From the NCBI RefSeq assembly GCF_003951285.1, contig NZ_RXFQ01000012.1:124001-188000 (forward strand): a DNA stretch of 64,000 nucleotides, read 5' to 3'. Both the position numbers and the translations under genes were made by a program. The notes under the pieces were generated by a model that worked only from the letters and a program-made list of their open reading frames with translations, searched no databases and was not told the DNA's origin. Shown here piece after piece: positions 25,384 to 33,992 of this stretch. How positions within the stretch are numbered: position 1 is the first letter of the stretch; every line of letters begins with the position of its first letter. Source of the DNA: Variovorax beijingensis. Its GTDB lineage: Bacteria > Pseudomonadota > Gammaproteobacteria > Burkholderiales > Burkholderiaceae_C.

Positions 25384-26645
25384 GCGCGACCCCTTCGACT
25401 CGGCCGCCGAGCGGTCTCGCGCGGCTGCTGCCCGCCGGGGTCGATCCGTGCGCCGTGCCCTTGCTTGCCGCGCGGGGGCTGCGCGCCTTCGGCGACGGCT
25501 ACATGGCGGTGCTGCTGCCGGCCTACCTGCTGTCGATCGGGCTGGATACGCTGGAGGTCGGCATCGTCAGTACGGCGACGATGCTGGGCTCGGCACTGGC
25601 CACGCTGGCCGTCGGCGCCTGGGGGTTCCGCTTCGCGGGCGGGCGGTTGCTCCGCGGCGCCGCCTTGCTGATGGCGGCCACCGGCCTGGGCTTTGCGGGC
25701 CTGACGTCGTTCTGGCCGTTGCTGGTGGTTGCACTGGTGGGCACGCTCAATCCCAGTTCCGGCGACGTCAGCGTGTTCCTTCCGCTCGAGCACGCGCGCC
25801 TGGCCGCGGCGGCGCAGGGCCATGCGCGCACGGCGCTGTTCGCGCGCTACAGCCTGCTGGGTGCGTTGTGCGCAGCGCTGGGTGCGCTGGCGGCCGCCGT
25901 GCCCGACTGGCTGGTTCGGCACAGCGAGTTCACGCGGCCCGACGCACTGCGCGGGATGTTCGCGGTCTACGCGGCCATCGGGCTGGCTGTGTTCTGGCTT
26001 TACCGGAATCTTCCCACCCACGCCGGCGCCAGCGACAGCACGGACAGCGCGCCGGTCGCACCGGCGCCGCTCGGACCATCCCGCCGCGTGGTGATGCGGC
26101 TGGCGGCGCTCTTCAGCGTCGATTCGTTTGCCGGCGGATTGGCCATCAACGCACTGATGTCGCTGTGGCTGCTGGAGCGATTCGGCTTCTCGCTGACCCA
26201 GGCGGGCGTGTTCTTCTTCTGGACCGGTTTGCTCGGCGCGGCGTCGCAGCTCGCCGCACCCGTGGTTGCCCGGCGCATCGGCCTTCTCAACACCATGGTC
26301 TTCACGCACCTGCCGGCCAACGTCTGCCTGGTGCTGGCCGCGCTGGCGCCGAGCTTGCCGATCGCGCTCGGCCTGCTGATGGTGCGCAGTGCGCTGTCGT
26401 CGATGGACGTGCCCACGCGGACGGCCTACGTGATGGCGGTCGTGACGCCGGCGGAGCGCAGCGCCGCGGCGAGTTTCACCGCCGTGCCGCGGAGCCTGGC
26501 GGCAGCCATCAGCCCGACGATCAGCGGCGCGCTGTTCGCGGCCGGATGGATCTCGCTGCCGCTCATCGCCTGCGGGCTGCTGAAGATCAGCTACGACCTG
26601 GCACTCTGGCGCGCCATGCGCCGGGACCGCGTGGACGGGGAATAG
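25380..26645 (+). CDS. Major facilitator superfamily transporter
   Basis: 421 aa inner-membrane transporter. About twelve hydrophobic segments in two halves split by a polar loop at about 205-235 (PTHAGASDSTDSAPVAPAPL). First-half loop: GLDTLEVGIVSTATMLGSAL; second half starts RVVMRLAALFSVDSFAGGLA. It is of the drug or sugar-like MFS group, with no substrate signature. Start ATG 25380 overlaps the stop of the chrA remnant by 4 nt. Neighbouring metal-resistance remnants do not by themselves prove a metal substrate. Confidence 0.85.
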   Translation: MSATPSTRPPSGLARLLPAGVDPCAVPLLAARGLRAFGDGYMAVLLPAYLLSIGLDTLEVGIVSTATMLGSALATLAVGAWGFRFAGGRLLRGAALLMAATGLGFAGLTSFWPLLVVALVGTLNPSSGDVSVFLPLEHARLAAAAQGHARTALFARYSLLGALCAALGALAAAVPDWLVRHSEFTRPDALRGMFAVYAAIGLAVFWLYRNLPTHAGASDSTDSAPVAPAPLGPSRRVVMRLAALFSVDSFAGGLAINALMSLWLLERFGFSLTQAGVFFFWTGLLGAASQLAAPVVARRIGLLNTMVFTHLPANVCLVLAALAPSLPIALGLLMVRSALSSMDVPTRTAYVMAVVTPAERSAAASFTAVPRSLAAAISPTISGALFAAGWISLPLIACGLLKISYDLALWRAMRRDRVDGE

Positions 26646-26649
26646 CCGC

Positions 26650-26803
26650 CCGAGGCGGGAGCGTTTGCTGCAACAGTGCCGTGTATCACCGCGCGGATGT
26701 CCGCGATCACGCGGACCATGTCCGAGCCGCCGGTGTTCGCGTACACCACGATGCGCCGCCGCCCGTTCTCGCGCCCGATCTGGTTCGGACCGTCGGTTTT
26801 CAA
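26650..26803 (-). pseudogene. Fragment of a heavy-metal RND efflux pump (CzcA/CusA type)
   Basis: On the minus strand the frame reads DGPNQIGRENGRRRIVVYAN followed by TGGSDMVRVIADIRAVI. This matches the porter-domain segment GPNxIxRENGRRRIVVxANVRGRD of CzcA/CusA proteins. Only about 45 of roughly 1,040 residues remain, with no start or stop that makes sense. Together with the chrA remnant it suggests a decayed metal-resistance locus. The fragment ends are approximate. Confidence 0.6.
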
Positions 26804-26966
26804 GCTTTCGGCCCGCCTCGAATGCCCGTGCGCCGGACGGGTTTCCTGCGGGCCGGGAAGGCGCGAGCGAGGCGCTCCCGCACTGCTTTTACTTCCTCAG
26901 GAATTTCATCGGTTGACGTCCGCCAGCACCCCTGGCTACATTCATTCAGCTCTTGGAGAATCCACA

Positions 26967-27239
26967 TTGCCCAGACATGTGTACGTCGTACTTGCTTTCA
27001 TTGCCATCGCAGTGCTCGCGGGAAATCTGATCGCAACGGTCGTTGTATTGCGCAGCGGTTTTTATTCGCCGCTGCAACGCAGGCTCCAGTTGGCTCTGGT
27101 GTGGTTGATTCCTGTGATCGGGGCCGCATGCTGCATGAGCTTCGCGTCCCTTCACAGGCGCCCGATTCACAAGCCTGACAAGAAATTCCCGGGACCCGAC
27201 TCCTTCAATCTGCCCGGCGGTGAAGCCAACGGCTTCTGA
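26967..27239 (+). CDS. Small two-helix membrane protein, TTG start
   Basis: 90 aa; hydrophobic segments at about 5-28 (YVVLAFIAIAVLAGNLIATVV) and 42-61 (LALVWLIPVIGAACCMSFAS), then a basic/proline tail (RRPIHKPDKKFPGPDSF). I chose TTG 26967 because GGAGAA lies 6 nt upstream; there is no ATG in frame at a suitable place. Unknown family, probably an inner-membrane protein with the tail in the cytoplasm. Confidence 0.55.
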   Translation: MPRHVYVVLAFIAIAVLAGNLIATVVVLRSGFYSPLQRRLQLALVWLIPVIGAACCMSFASLHRRPIHKPDKKFPGPDSFNLPGGEANGF

Positions 27240-27344
27240 ATTCGGCGATGCCCGTCGGCCGTTTCTGGCCGACCTGCGCCTCCCCTCGCCAAGAGGCGTG
27301 TGCCTCTGCGAAAAATTCGTACCTTCTTACCGAAATAGAAATCC

Positions 27345-28752
27345 ATGTTCGGCCGTATCAAGCTCCATCCATTCATCAAGGCGAACCCTCCGCACGCGGA
27401 CTGCGCACCGGCGACGAAGGGACTGCTGGGCCGATACGAGGGGCAGCTGCCCGCCGCGCTGCTCGAGTTGTGGCGCAAGCACGGCCTCGGGCGCTACGGC
27501 CGTCGGCAGATCTGCCTGATCGATCCGCAGGCCTGGCAATCCACGCTGGACCGATGGATCGTGTCGCCACCCGATGCCACCTTGCGTGTGCCCATTGCGC
27601 TGACACCATTCGGCACACTTCTTTTTTACAGGAAGCTCACGGCTTCGGACGAGGACGTTGCGGCGCTGAATCCGGTGACCCGCAGCGTCAGCATCCTGAG
27701 CTGGGACCTGGCGGATCTGTTCAACAAGGTTCTGAGCGACCCGAGTCAGGCCGATGAATTCATCCAACCGGCCATGCTCGAAACCGCGCAACAAGAAGCA
27801 GGCACGCTCGCTCCCGGTGAGGCGTACCACGTCGACCCGATGCTGTTGTCCATGCAGATGCTGAAGATCGCCAGGACGGATGCGCTCGCGCTTCACCAGA
27901 AGCTTCGCGCACAGGTCGACCACGAGCAGGCGCCGCCAGCGCCGCCCCCGGACAGCATCCGGGCAGCCTTGCCCGACAAATATCGCGCGGCCTTCAAGGA
28001 CGTGGAGAGAAAAGACGGCCACCCGGGGGGGGCTCTATCTGTCGACTTACATCGATTGGCGCCGACTGATCGCGCTCGACGCGCAGGGCAGCTATCAGCT
28101 GCTCTTCTGGAAGAACGATCACAAGACGGGCGAAGCATCGGATATTCGGCACTACAGCGGGCGGTATCGGGTGCTCGATACCGAAGAAGGCGACTGCCTG
28201 CTGCGGCTCGACCTGGTGTTCACCAGCAAGTCGCTGGGCAGCGATGCCGACGATGATGGCCTGTACCTGATGCGCTGCGGCGGACAGCCACTGCTGTTGC
28301 AGGCCACCCGCCTCGAGGACATGGCAACGGCCATCGGCGGGCGCGCAACGATGGGCAGCTCCGAGCACTATTTCCGGCCCGTGCGGCTGGACGATCCTTT
28401 TCCCGTCGAGAACTCCGACGGGATGGACGCGCCACCGTTCGAGGACCTGCCGGCTGCGCTGCAGGCCCTGGTGCACCGCGAGCCGCTGAGGGCCACGATC
28501 GTCGAGGTCGGCGCCGACAGCGACCCGGAAGACTCCACCGTGATGGCCTGGGTGGATCTGGGAAGCAACGGCGGGCTGCGAATGAACATGCCGCTCATGT
28601 CGCCCAAGGACAGCCCGCGTGCTCTTTACGGCTGGGTGTGGCAAATGGACCCGGAGCGTTGCGGCGTTGGCATCAAGGTGCAGCGCGACGCGGCAGGCGC
28701 CATCGTCAACGGGCCCGAGACAGGCGACGTCCTTGTCAGCCGGGCGGATTGA
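27345..28752 (+). pseudogene. GAD-like/DUF1851 protein, interrupted by frameshift at a G8 tract
   Basis: The first frame (27345 to about 28030, 227 residues) starts MFGRIKLHPFIKANPPHADC and carries a GAD-like domain (LPAALLELWRKHGLGRYGRR) followed by a DUF1851-like part (SILSWDLADLFNKVLSDPSQ; YHVDPMLLSMQMLKIARTDA). These domains are found in immunity proteins of type VI secretion toxins. A second frame (from about 28025 to 28752) continues with GLYLSTYIDWRRLIALDAQG and a beta-rich unknown domain of about 240 residues. Removing one G from the G8 at 28025-28032 joins both into about 468 aa. Either truly broken, slippage-regulated, or a base error. No toxin gene is visible next to it. Confidence 0.72.
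28025..28032 (+). repeat. G8 homopolymer at the frameshift point
   Basis: Eight G residues follow CCC inside the GAD-like gene. With seven G residues both frames fuse; with eight the first frame continues with unrelated residues. Confidence 0.85.
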
Positions 28753-28822
28753 AGCGTGCAAACCGATGTTGGACAGCCGTCGCACTGGCGGCCCCGGAAC
28801 GACGCAGCGTCATGGCACGCTT

Positions 28823-29464
28823 TCACCTTCTCACGAATTTCATGTGAATCACGTCCGGCGCCGCGACCGTTTTCACCAGCGCAAGGGCGCGCAGGGCCTC
28901 GGCATCGTCGAACAGACGCTCGCCACCGCCGAGCAGGATGGGCGCCAGGTGAAGCTGCATTTCGTCGACCAGGCCGGCCTTCAGGTATTGCTGCGCAGCG
29001 CGTGCGCCGCCTGCCAGCGCCACGTCCTTCCCGCCCGCCGCGCGGCGGGCCTGGTCCAGCGCGCTCTCGATGCCGTCGGTCACGAAGCTGAAGCTCGTGC
29101 CGCCTTCCATGACCAACGGGTCGCGCGCGTGATGCGTCAGCACGAACACCGGGTGGTGAAACGGCGGATTGCGGCCCCACCAGCCGTTCCAGGGGGCGGT
29201 CGTGCTCCACGGTCCCGGGCCGCCGCCGAACATGTTGCGGCCCATGATGGTCGCGCCGATGCCGGCGAGCTCTTCCTCCACCACCGGCGTGCTCTCGTTC
29301 ACCACGCCGCCCTCCAGGCCATGTGGACGCCGCCAGGCCTCGAGCGGGAACACCCACTCGTGCAATTGCTCGCCGCCGACGCCGAGCGGCTCCCGCAGGC
29401 TCTGGTTCGGACCGGCGACGAAACCGTCCAGCGACATCGAGATCCTGAATCGAAGCCTTGACAT
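28823..29464 (-). CDS. RibD-C/DHFR-like dihydrofolate reductase family protein
   Basis: 213 aa cytosolic protein of the DHFR/RibD C-terminal fold. It starts SRLRFRISMSLDGFVAGPNQ, contains ATIMGRNMFGGGPGPW near 67-82 and PVFVLTHHARDPLVMEGGTS near 105-124, with the C-terminal KDVALAGGARAAQQYLKAGL and a final strand region APILLGGGERLFD. These are standard for YyaP/YwjB-like reductases of unknown substrate. The ATG is at 29464. It converges with the GAD-like gene and stands alone. Confidence 0.87.
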   Translation of the reverse strand: MSRLRFRISMSLDGFVAGPNQSLREPLGVGGEQLHEWVFPLEAWRRPHGLEGGVVNESTPVVEEELAGIGATIMGRNMFGGGPGPWSTTAPWNGWWGRNPPFHHPVFVLTHHARDPLVMEGGTSFSFVTDGIESALDQARRAAGGKDVALAGGARAAQQYLKAGLVDEMQLHLAPILLGGGERLFDDAEALRALALVKTVAAPDVIHMKFVRR

Positions 29465-29656
29465 GCTGCGCCTCCTGCAGGCGTGGCCGAAGAGAGCGAG
29501 TCTAGGAATTGCAGGGCCGCGCGGCAATGCCAATGAAGCCGCGGTTTCTGCCAAGGACGCACCGCCCGCGGGCCTCGTCGAGCTCATCCGCGTGGATACT
29601 TCCGGGGACAATACGAAACATATACAATTCACGCACATTTCATATAAAGGCAAGTG

Positions 29657-29911
29657 ATGGGCATCGTGAAAATTTCGGACCTGATGCATGAGAACCTGCG
29701 GGTGGCGGGGAACGCCCTGAGCAGGTCCATCAATGCACAGGCAGAGCACTGGATGCGGGTCGGCATGCTGACCGAGATGCATCCGGAACTGGACTACCGT
29801 GAAATCTGCCAGCTGCTGATACAGGCTGAACTCGCGGGCGGCCTGGACATTGCCGCGGCTGTCACCAGCCAGCCTGGCAAGCCCCGCGGATCCGCGACGG
29901 GAAAACACTAG
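29657..29911 (+). CDS. ParD-like antitoxin-family protein
   Basis: 84 aa ribbon-helix-helix-type protein: MGIVKISDLMHENLRVAGNA, then SRSINAQAEHWMRVGMLTEM, which is the ParD_like family pattern. Its stop TAG overlaps the GTG start of the methionine aminopeptidase gene (TAGTG), so the two are co-translated. No ParE-type toxin is adjacent; this family often pairs with a second Map gene instead. An alternative GTG at 29654 is one codon upstream. An AT-rich stretch (29605-29650) precedes it and is a likely promoter. Confidence 0.8.
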   Translation: MGIVKISDLMHENLRVAGNALSRSINAQAEHWMRVGMLTEMHPELDYREICQLLIQAELAGGLDIAAAVTSQPGKPRGSATGKH

Positions 29912-30723
29912 TGGCGCACGGCGTTCCCATCAAGTCCGCCGAGGAACTCGAGATGGCGCGGCGCGCCGGCAGGCTTGCCGCGGAGGTGCTGCACATGGTC
30001 GAGCCTTACGTGGTGCCGGGGGTGAGCACGGAGGCGCTCGACCGGATCTGCCACGACCACATCGTGAACGTGCAGGGCGCCATTCCCGCCAACGTGGGCT
30101 ACCAGGGCTATCCCAAGACCATCCTCACTTCCGTCAACCAGGTGGTTTGCCATGGCATCCCATCTTCGACCAGGATCCTGAAGAAGGGCGACATCGTCAA
30201 CATCGATGTCGCGGTCATCAAGGATGGCTGGTTCGGCGACACCAGCCGCATGTACTTCGTCGGAGCCCCCAGCGTGCTGGCTCGGCGCCTGGTGGAGACG
30301 ACGTACGAGGCCATGCTGGCCGGAATCCGGCAGGTCAGGCCTGGAGCGACGCTGGGCGATATCGGCCATGCGATCCAGTCGGTCGCTCGCCGGGAGCAAT
30401 TCAGCGTGGTGCGCGAATACTGCGGGCACGGCATCGGGCGGATCTACCACGATGAACCGCAGGTGCTGCACTACGGGCAGCGCGGGGAAGGTCTCGAGCT
30501 GGAGCCGGGGATGGTCTTTACCATCGAGCCGATGCTCAACGCAGGCAGGCGTGAAACCAGGCAACTGCCCGATGGGTGGACCGTCGTGACCAGGGACCGG
30601 TCGCTGTCTGCCCAGTGGGAACACATGGTGGCCGTCACGCCCGAGGGGTATGAAGTGCTGACGGCCTGGCCGGGAGGCACGGGCAGCTACGCGCCAGCCG
30701 CCTCGGGCACCGGCCCCACATAG
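29911..30723 (+). CDS. map: Type I methionine aminopeptidase (accessory copy)
   Basis: 270 aa, GTG start. Removes N-terminal Met from nascent proteins using two metal ions. The five ligands are all present: Asp99 (NIDVA), Asp110 (WFGDTS), His173 (CGHGIG), Glu206 (TIEPM) and Glu237 (QWEHM); His81 (CHGIP) is the conserved substrate-side His. The genome's main map gene would be expected next to rpsB, so this one, coupled to a ParD-like gene, is likely a second copy. Its last 37 bp overlap the 3' end of the citrate synthase gene on the opposite strand. Confidence 0.9.
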   Translation: MAHGVPIKSAEELEMARRAGRLAAEVLHMVEPYVVPGVSTEALDRICHDHIVNVQGAIPANVGYQGYPKTILTSVNQVVCHGIPSSTRILKKGDIVNIDVAVIKDGWFGDTSRMYFVGAPSVLARRLVETTYEAMLAGIRQVRPGATLGDIGHAIQSVARREQFSVVREYCGHGIGRIYHDEPQVLHYGQRGEGLELEPGMVFTIEPMLNAGRRETRQLPDGWTVVTRDRSLSAQWEHMVAVTPEGYEVLTAWPGGTGSYAPAASGTGPT

Positions 30724-31841
30724 CGCCCGCGCGGGCGGATCACCTGCGCCGTGCCCAGCTGTTCCAGGCTGTGCGCCAGCAGTCCGACGCTGCGCGCGGT
30801 TGCGAACAGGCCGAAGGCCGCATCGACGGGAAGCCGATGGTGAGCGGCCATGGCGGCCAGCGCGACGTCGATGTTGGGCTGCAAGCCGGTCAGCTTGGTC
30901 ACCTTTGCGATGAAGCGCGCGATCACCCTGGGCGGCTCGAACAAGGCCAGCAACGCGGCCGCACGCGGGTCGCCGTCGGGGTAGAGGTGATGGCCGAATC
31001 CGGCCAGCGGCAAGCCGTTCGAGAGGTGGTGGGCCAGCACCTGGTCCTCGCCCAGCCGTTCCACCTCGCTGAACAGCGCGCGCACGCGGCCCGAGGCATC
31101 GCCGTGCAAGGGGCCGGAGAGGGTGGTCAATCCGGCCAGCAGGCATGCGGGCAGCGAGGCGCCCGTCGAAGCGGCAATGCGCGCGGCAAAGGCCGAACTG
31201 GTCAGTTCGTGATCGGCCAGGAGCACCAGGGCCGTTCGCAGCAGATCGGCCACCCTGGCAGGTTGCTTCCATCCTTTCGCAAAGCGCAGATGCAGCGCTT
31301 CGTGGCCCGGCGACGCGCCGAACGCGTTGGCCAGCCGGCCCACCAGATCCTGGCCTTCGGCATGCAGCACGCGGGTCAGGCGCCCACCGGTGGAATGCCC
31401 GGCGGCTGCCAGGCTGGCCAAGGCGACGAAGGCCGCGCCGCGCCCGGGCTTGCCGGAACGCAGGGATGCCGTGCAGGAGAAATCGACGGCAGGCTCGGCG
31501 CCCCACAAGAGTTGCGCCGCGTCTTCCAGTGTGGCGGTCCGGGCCATGCGCACCGCATCCCGGCCCCGGTAGTACGGCCGCCCGCGGGAGAACGCGCACA
31601 GGGCCGTGGGAATGCTGGGCTCCGACCCGAACAGCGTGTTGGCGGCCACCGTCTCGTGCTTGCGGCCGGCCTGCTTGCGCTTGGCCAGGCCGGCCACGTC
31701 CTCGGCGCGGTAGAGCCGGCGCCGCGTGTCGGCCGGGTCGGGCATGACCTCGAGCTTGCCGCGGCTCACGTAGGCGTAGATCGTCTGGGGCTGCACGCCC
31801 AGGAGCTTGCACGCCTCGGTCATTGAAATCCAGGAAGCCAT
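30687..31841 (-). CDS. Citrate synthase family protein with N-terminal helix-turn-helix
   Basis: 384 aa. Residues 1-50 form a MerR/excisionase-like HTH (SMTEACKLLGVQPQTIYAYV, then wing RRRLYRAEDVAGLAKRK). Residues 70-384 are a citrate synthase fold that keeps the catalytic triad: His246 (GPLHGDA), His284 (GFGHHLY) and Asp325 (QPNIDVA). It condenses acetyl- or propionyl-CoA with an oxoacid, or may now be a CoA/oxoacid-sensing regulator. Length is close to other bacterial citrate synthase-like proteins, so the HTH replaces rather than extends the N-terminus. Two palindromes just upstream could be its operators. Confidence 0.85.
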   Translation of the reverse strand: MASWISMTEACKLLGVQPQTIYAYVSRGKLEVMPDPADTRRRLYRAEDVAGLAKRKQAGRKHETVAANTLFGSEPSIPTALCAFSRGRPYYRGRDAVRMARTATLEDAAQLLWGAEPAVDFSCTASLRSGKPGRGAAFVALASLAAAGHSTGGRLTRVLHAEGQDLVGRLANAFGASPGHEALHLRFAKGWKQPARVADLLRTALVLLADHELTSSAFAARIAASTGASLPACLLAGLTTLSGPLHGDASGRVRALFSEVERLGEDQVLAHHLSNGLPLAGFGHHLYPDGDPRAAALLALFEPPRVIARFIAKVTKLTGLQPNIDVALAAMAAHHRLPVDAAFGLFATARSVGLLAHSLEQLGTAQVIRPRGRYVGPVPEAAGA

Positions 31842-31856
31842 GGGCGGGTCATCAGA

Positions 31857-31872
31857 GTCAATTTCTATTGAT
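31857..31872. promoter_or_regulatory. Palindrome upstream of the HTH-citrate synthase gene (site 1)
   Basis: The inverted repeat GTCAAT-TTCT-ATTGAT lies 16 bp upstream of the start at 31841. Half-sites are shared with the second palindrome 30 bp (about three helical turns) away. It is in the AT-rich divergent intergenic region and could be an operator for the HTH domain of the adjacent protein. Confidence 0.5.
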
Positions 31873-31883
31873 TATATGTATCA

Positions 31884-31905
31884 AGATTGACCAGCATGTC
31901 AATCT
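31884..31905. promoter_or_regulatory. Perfect palindrome in the divergent region (site 2)
   Basis: AGATTGAC-N6-GTCAATCT, eight-base arms without mismatch. Centre-to-centre distance to site 1 is 30 bp. It lies between the minus-strand citrate synthase gene and the plus-strand 2-hydroxyacid dehydrogenase gene and could control both. Confidence 0.6.
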
Positions 31906-31953
31906 ATTCATAGCATGGGCCCAGCTCCGTGAAGAGCGTTCCCGAACAGCGAT

Positions 31954-32907
31954 ATGAAACCCCAAGTCCTTCAACTCAATCCGATCCTGATCCCCGCGAT
32001 CAACGACAAGCTCGCCTCGCTCTACGCCGTGCACAAGCACTTCGAGCTGCCCGACCCAGAGGGCTGGCTGCGTGAACACGGCGCGTCGATCGACGCCGTG
32101 ATCACCGGCGGGCACACCGGCATTTCGCGTGCCATGCTGGAGCAGCTGCCCAGCCTCAAGGTGGTGGCCGTCAATGGCGTGGGCACCGACGCGGTGGACC
32201 TGGCGTACTGCCGGGAGCGCGGCCTGCCCGTCACCGCAACACTGGGTGCGCTCACCGAAGACGTGGCCGATCTGGCCATCGGCTTGCTGATCGCGGCCTG
32301 CCGAAACCTGTGTGCGGGCGACCGTTTCGTGCGGGACGGCCAGTGGGAGCTCCATCCCCAGCCCGGCGCCATTCCGCTTGCCCGCCGCTTCAGCGGCATG
32401 CGCATCGGCATCGTCGGAATGGGCCGGGTGGGCCGCGCCGTCGCGGTGCGGGCGGGTGCCTTCGGCTGCGCCATCCACTACACCGACCTGCGCGCGATGG
32501 AAGATGTCGCGTACAGCTTCATGCCGAGCCTGGTGGACCTGGCGCGCGAATCGGATGCGCTGGTGCTGTGCGCAGCCGCGGACCAGGCCGAAGGCATTGT
32601 CGACGCGGCCGTGCTCGACGCGCTGGGGCCGCGCGGCTTCTTGGTCAACGTCGCACGCGGCCGGCTCGTGAACGAAGCCGACCTCACGCAAGCGCTGCTT
32701 GACGGCCGCATTGCGGGCGCGGGGCTGGACGTGTTCGTCGACGAGCCGCGCGTGCCGCCGGCGCTGCGCCAGTGCGAGCGCGTGACCCTGCAGGCCCACC
32801 GCGCCAGCGCCACCTGGGAGACCCGCACCGCCATGGCCGAGATGGTGATGGCGAGCGTCGCCCAGGCCCTGGCCGGCGAGCGACCGGCCATGAGCCTGAC
32901 CACCTGA
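31954..32907 (+). CDS. D-isomer-specific 2-hydroxyacid dehydrogenase
   Basis: 317 aa NAD(P)H-dependent dehydrogenase of the GhrB/hydroxypyruvate reductase type. Catalytic-domain start MKPQVLQLNPILIPAINDKL; Rossmann loop RIGIVGMGRVGRAVAVRA at about 150-167; the Arg in NVARGRLVNEADL; Glu in LDVFVDEPRVP; the His position reads LQAHRASATWETR. It reduces glyoxylate, hydroxypyruvate or a larger 2-oxoacid. It is divergent from the citrate synthase-like gene and followed by two Bug receptor genes, which suggests a short uptake and metabolism unit for a hydroxy- or oxo-acid. Confidence 0.88.
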   Translation: MKPQVLQLNPILIPAINDKLASLYAVHKHFELPDPEGWLREHGASIDAVITGGHTGISRAMLEQLPSLKVVAVNGVGTDAVDLAYCRERGLPVTATLGALTEDVADLAIGLLIAACRNLCAGDRFVRDGQWELHPQPGAIPLARRFSGMRIGIVGMGRVGRAVAVRAGAFGCAIHYTDLRAMEDVAYSFMPSLVDLARESDALVLCAAADQAEGIVDAAVLDALGPRGFLVNVARGRLVNEADLTQALLDGRIAGAGLDVFVDEPRVPPALRQCERVTLQAHRASATWETRTAMAEMVMASVAQALAGERPAMSLTT

Positions 32908-32962
32908 GTACCTGCCTTCGCGGCGCAGCGGCCGCACATCAAACCTATAAATGGAGACAACT

Positions 32963-33934
32963 TTGTTCATTCGACGCCTTGCCATTCCCCTTGCCCTTGC
33001 CCTCTGCGCCATCCAGGCGCCGGGCTTCGCGCAGACTTTTCCTTCGCGCCCCGTCACGCTGGTGGTTCCGTTCCCGCCGGGCGGCGGGACGGACACCGGC
33101 GGCCGCGTCATCGCCGAGCAGTTGGGCCGGCGCTGGGGCCAGCCCGTGATCGTGGAGAACAAGGGCGGCGCCGCCGGGCAGATCGGCGCCGACTTCGTCG
33201 CCAAGTCCAGGCCGGACGGCTACACGCTGCTGCTGGGCAATATCGGGACACAGGCGATCAATCCCCTGCTGTATCCCAAGCTGCCCTACGACGCCGACAA
33301 GGCCTTTGCGCCAGTCTCATTGGTGGCCGAGCTGCCGCTGGCGATGATGGTGAATCCGTCGGTCCCGGCGAGGACGGCGGCCGAATTCGTGGCGCTGGCC
33401 AAGGCCAGGCCGGGCCAGATGAGCTACAGCAGCTCGGGCGCCGGCGGCGCGCCGCACCTGGCGGCCGAGATGTTCAAGGACCAGACGGGCTCCTTCGTCC
33501 TGCATGTGCCTTACCGCGGCGGCGGGCCGGCCGTCGCCGACCTGCTCGCGGGCCATGTGCAGCTGTCGTTCATGACCGTGCTGGAGGCCTCCGGCCACAT
33601 CAAGGCGGGCAAGCTGCGTGCGCTGGCCGTCACCGGCGACAAGCGCGTGCCGGCGTTTCCCGAAGTGCCCACGCTCGCCGAAAGCGTGGCGCCCGGCTTC
33701 AACGCGATCTCCTGGATCGGCCTGCTCGCACCGGCGGGCACGCCGCCCGAGGTGGTGGACAGGATCGCCGCCGACCTGCGCGCCGTGCTGGCCGACGAAT
33801 CGGTCAAGGCGCGCTTCGTCGGGCTGGGCGGCGTGCCACGCGCGACATCGCCGCAGGAGTTCGCGCGGCTGATCGACGACGACAAGCGCCGCTACGCCCA
33901 GATCATCCGCAGCCGCAAGATCACGATCGAGTGA
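32963..33934 (+). CDS. Bug/TctC-family receptor
   Basis: 323 aa from TTG 32963. Signal peptide FIRRLAIPLALALCAIQAPG, mature start FPSRPVTLVVPFPPGGGTDT, then GQPVIVENKGGAAGQIGADF. The ATG at 32951 is in frame but has no ribosome binding site, whereas GGAG (32953-32956) lies about 6 nt before TTG 32963 and reads GGAGACAACTTTG, matching the site ahead of other Bug genes here. The other start adds four residues. Second gene after the 2-hydroxyacid dehydrogenase, likely the same operon; no TctAB. Confidence 0.88.
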   Translation: MFIRRLAIPLALALCAIQAPGFAQTFPSRPVTLVVPFPPGGGTDTGGRVIAEQLGRRWGQPVIVENKGGAAGQIGADFVAKSRPDGYTLLLGNIGTQAINPLLYPKLPYDADKAFAPVSLVAELPLAMMVNPSVPARTAAEFVALAKARPGQMSYSSSGAGGAPHLAAEMFKDQTGSFVLHVPYRGGGPAVADLLAGHVQLSFMTVLEASGHIKAGKLRALAVTGDKRVPAFPEVPTLAESVAPGFNAISWIGLLAPAGTPPEVVDRIAADLRAVLADESVKARFVGLGGVPRATSPQEFARLIDDDKRRYAQIIRSRKITIE

Positions 33935-33992
33935 GCGCGGCGAGCCGGCCTTTCAAAAGAGACGACAGACCCACCCCGAAGAGGAGACATCC

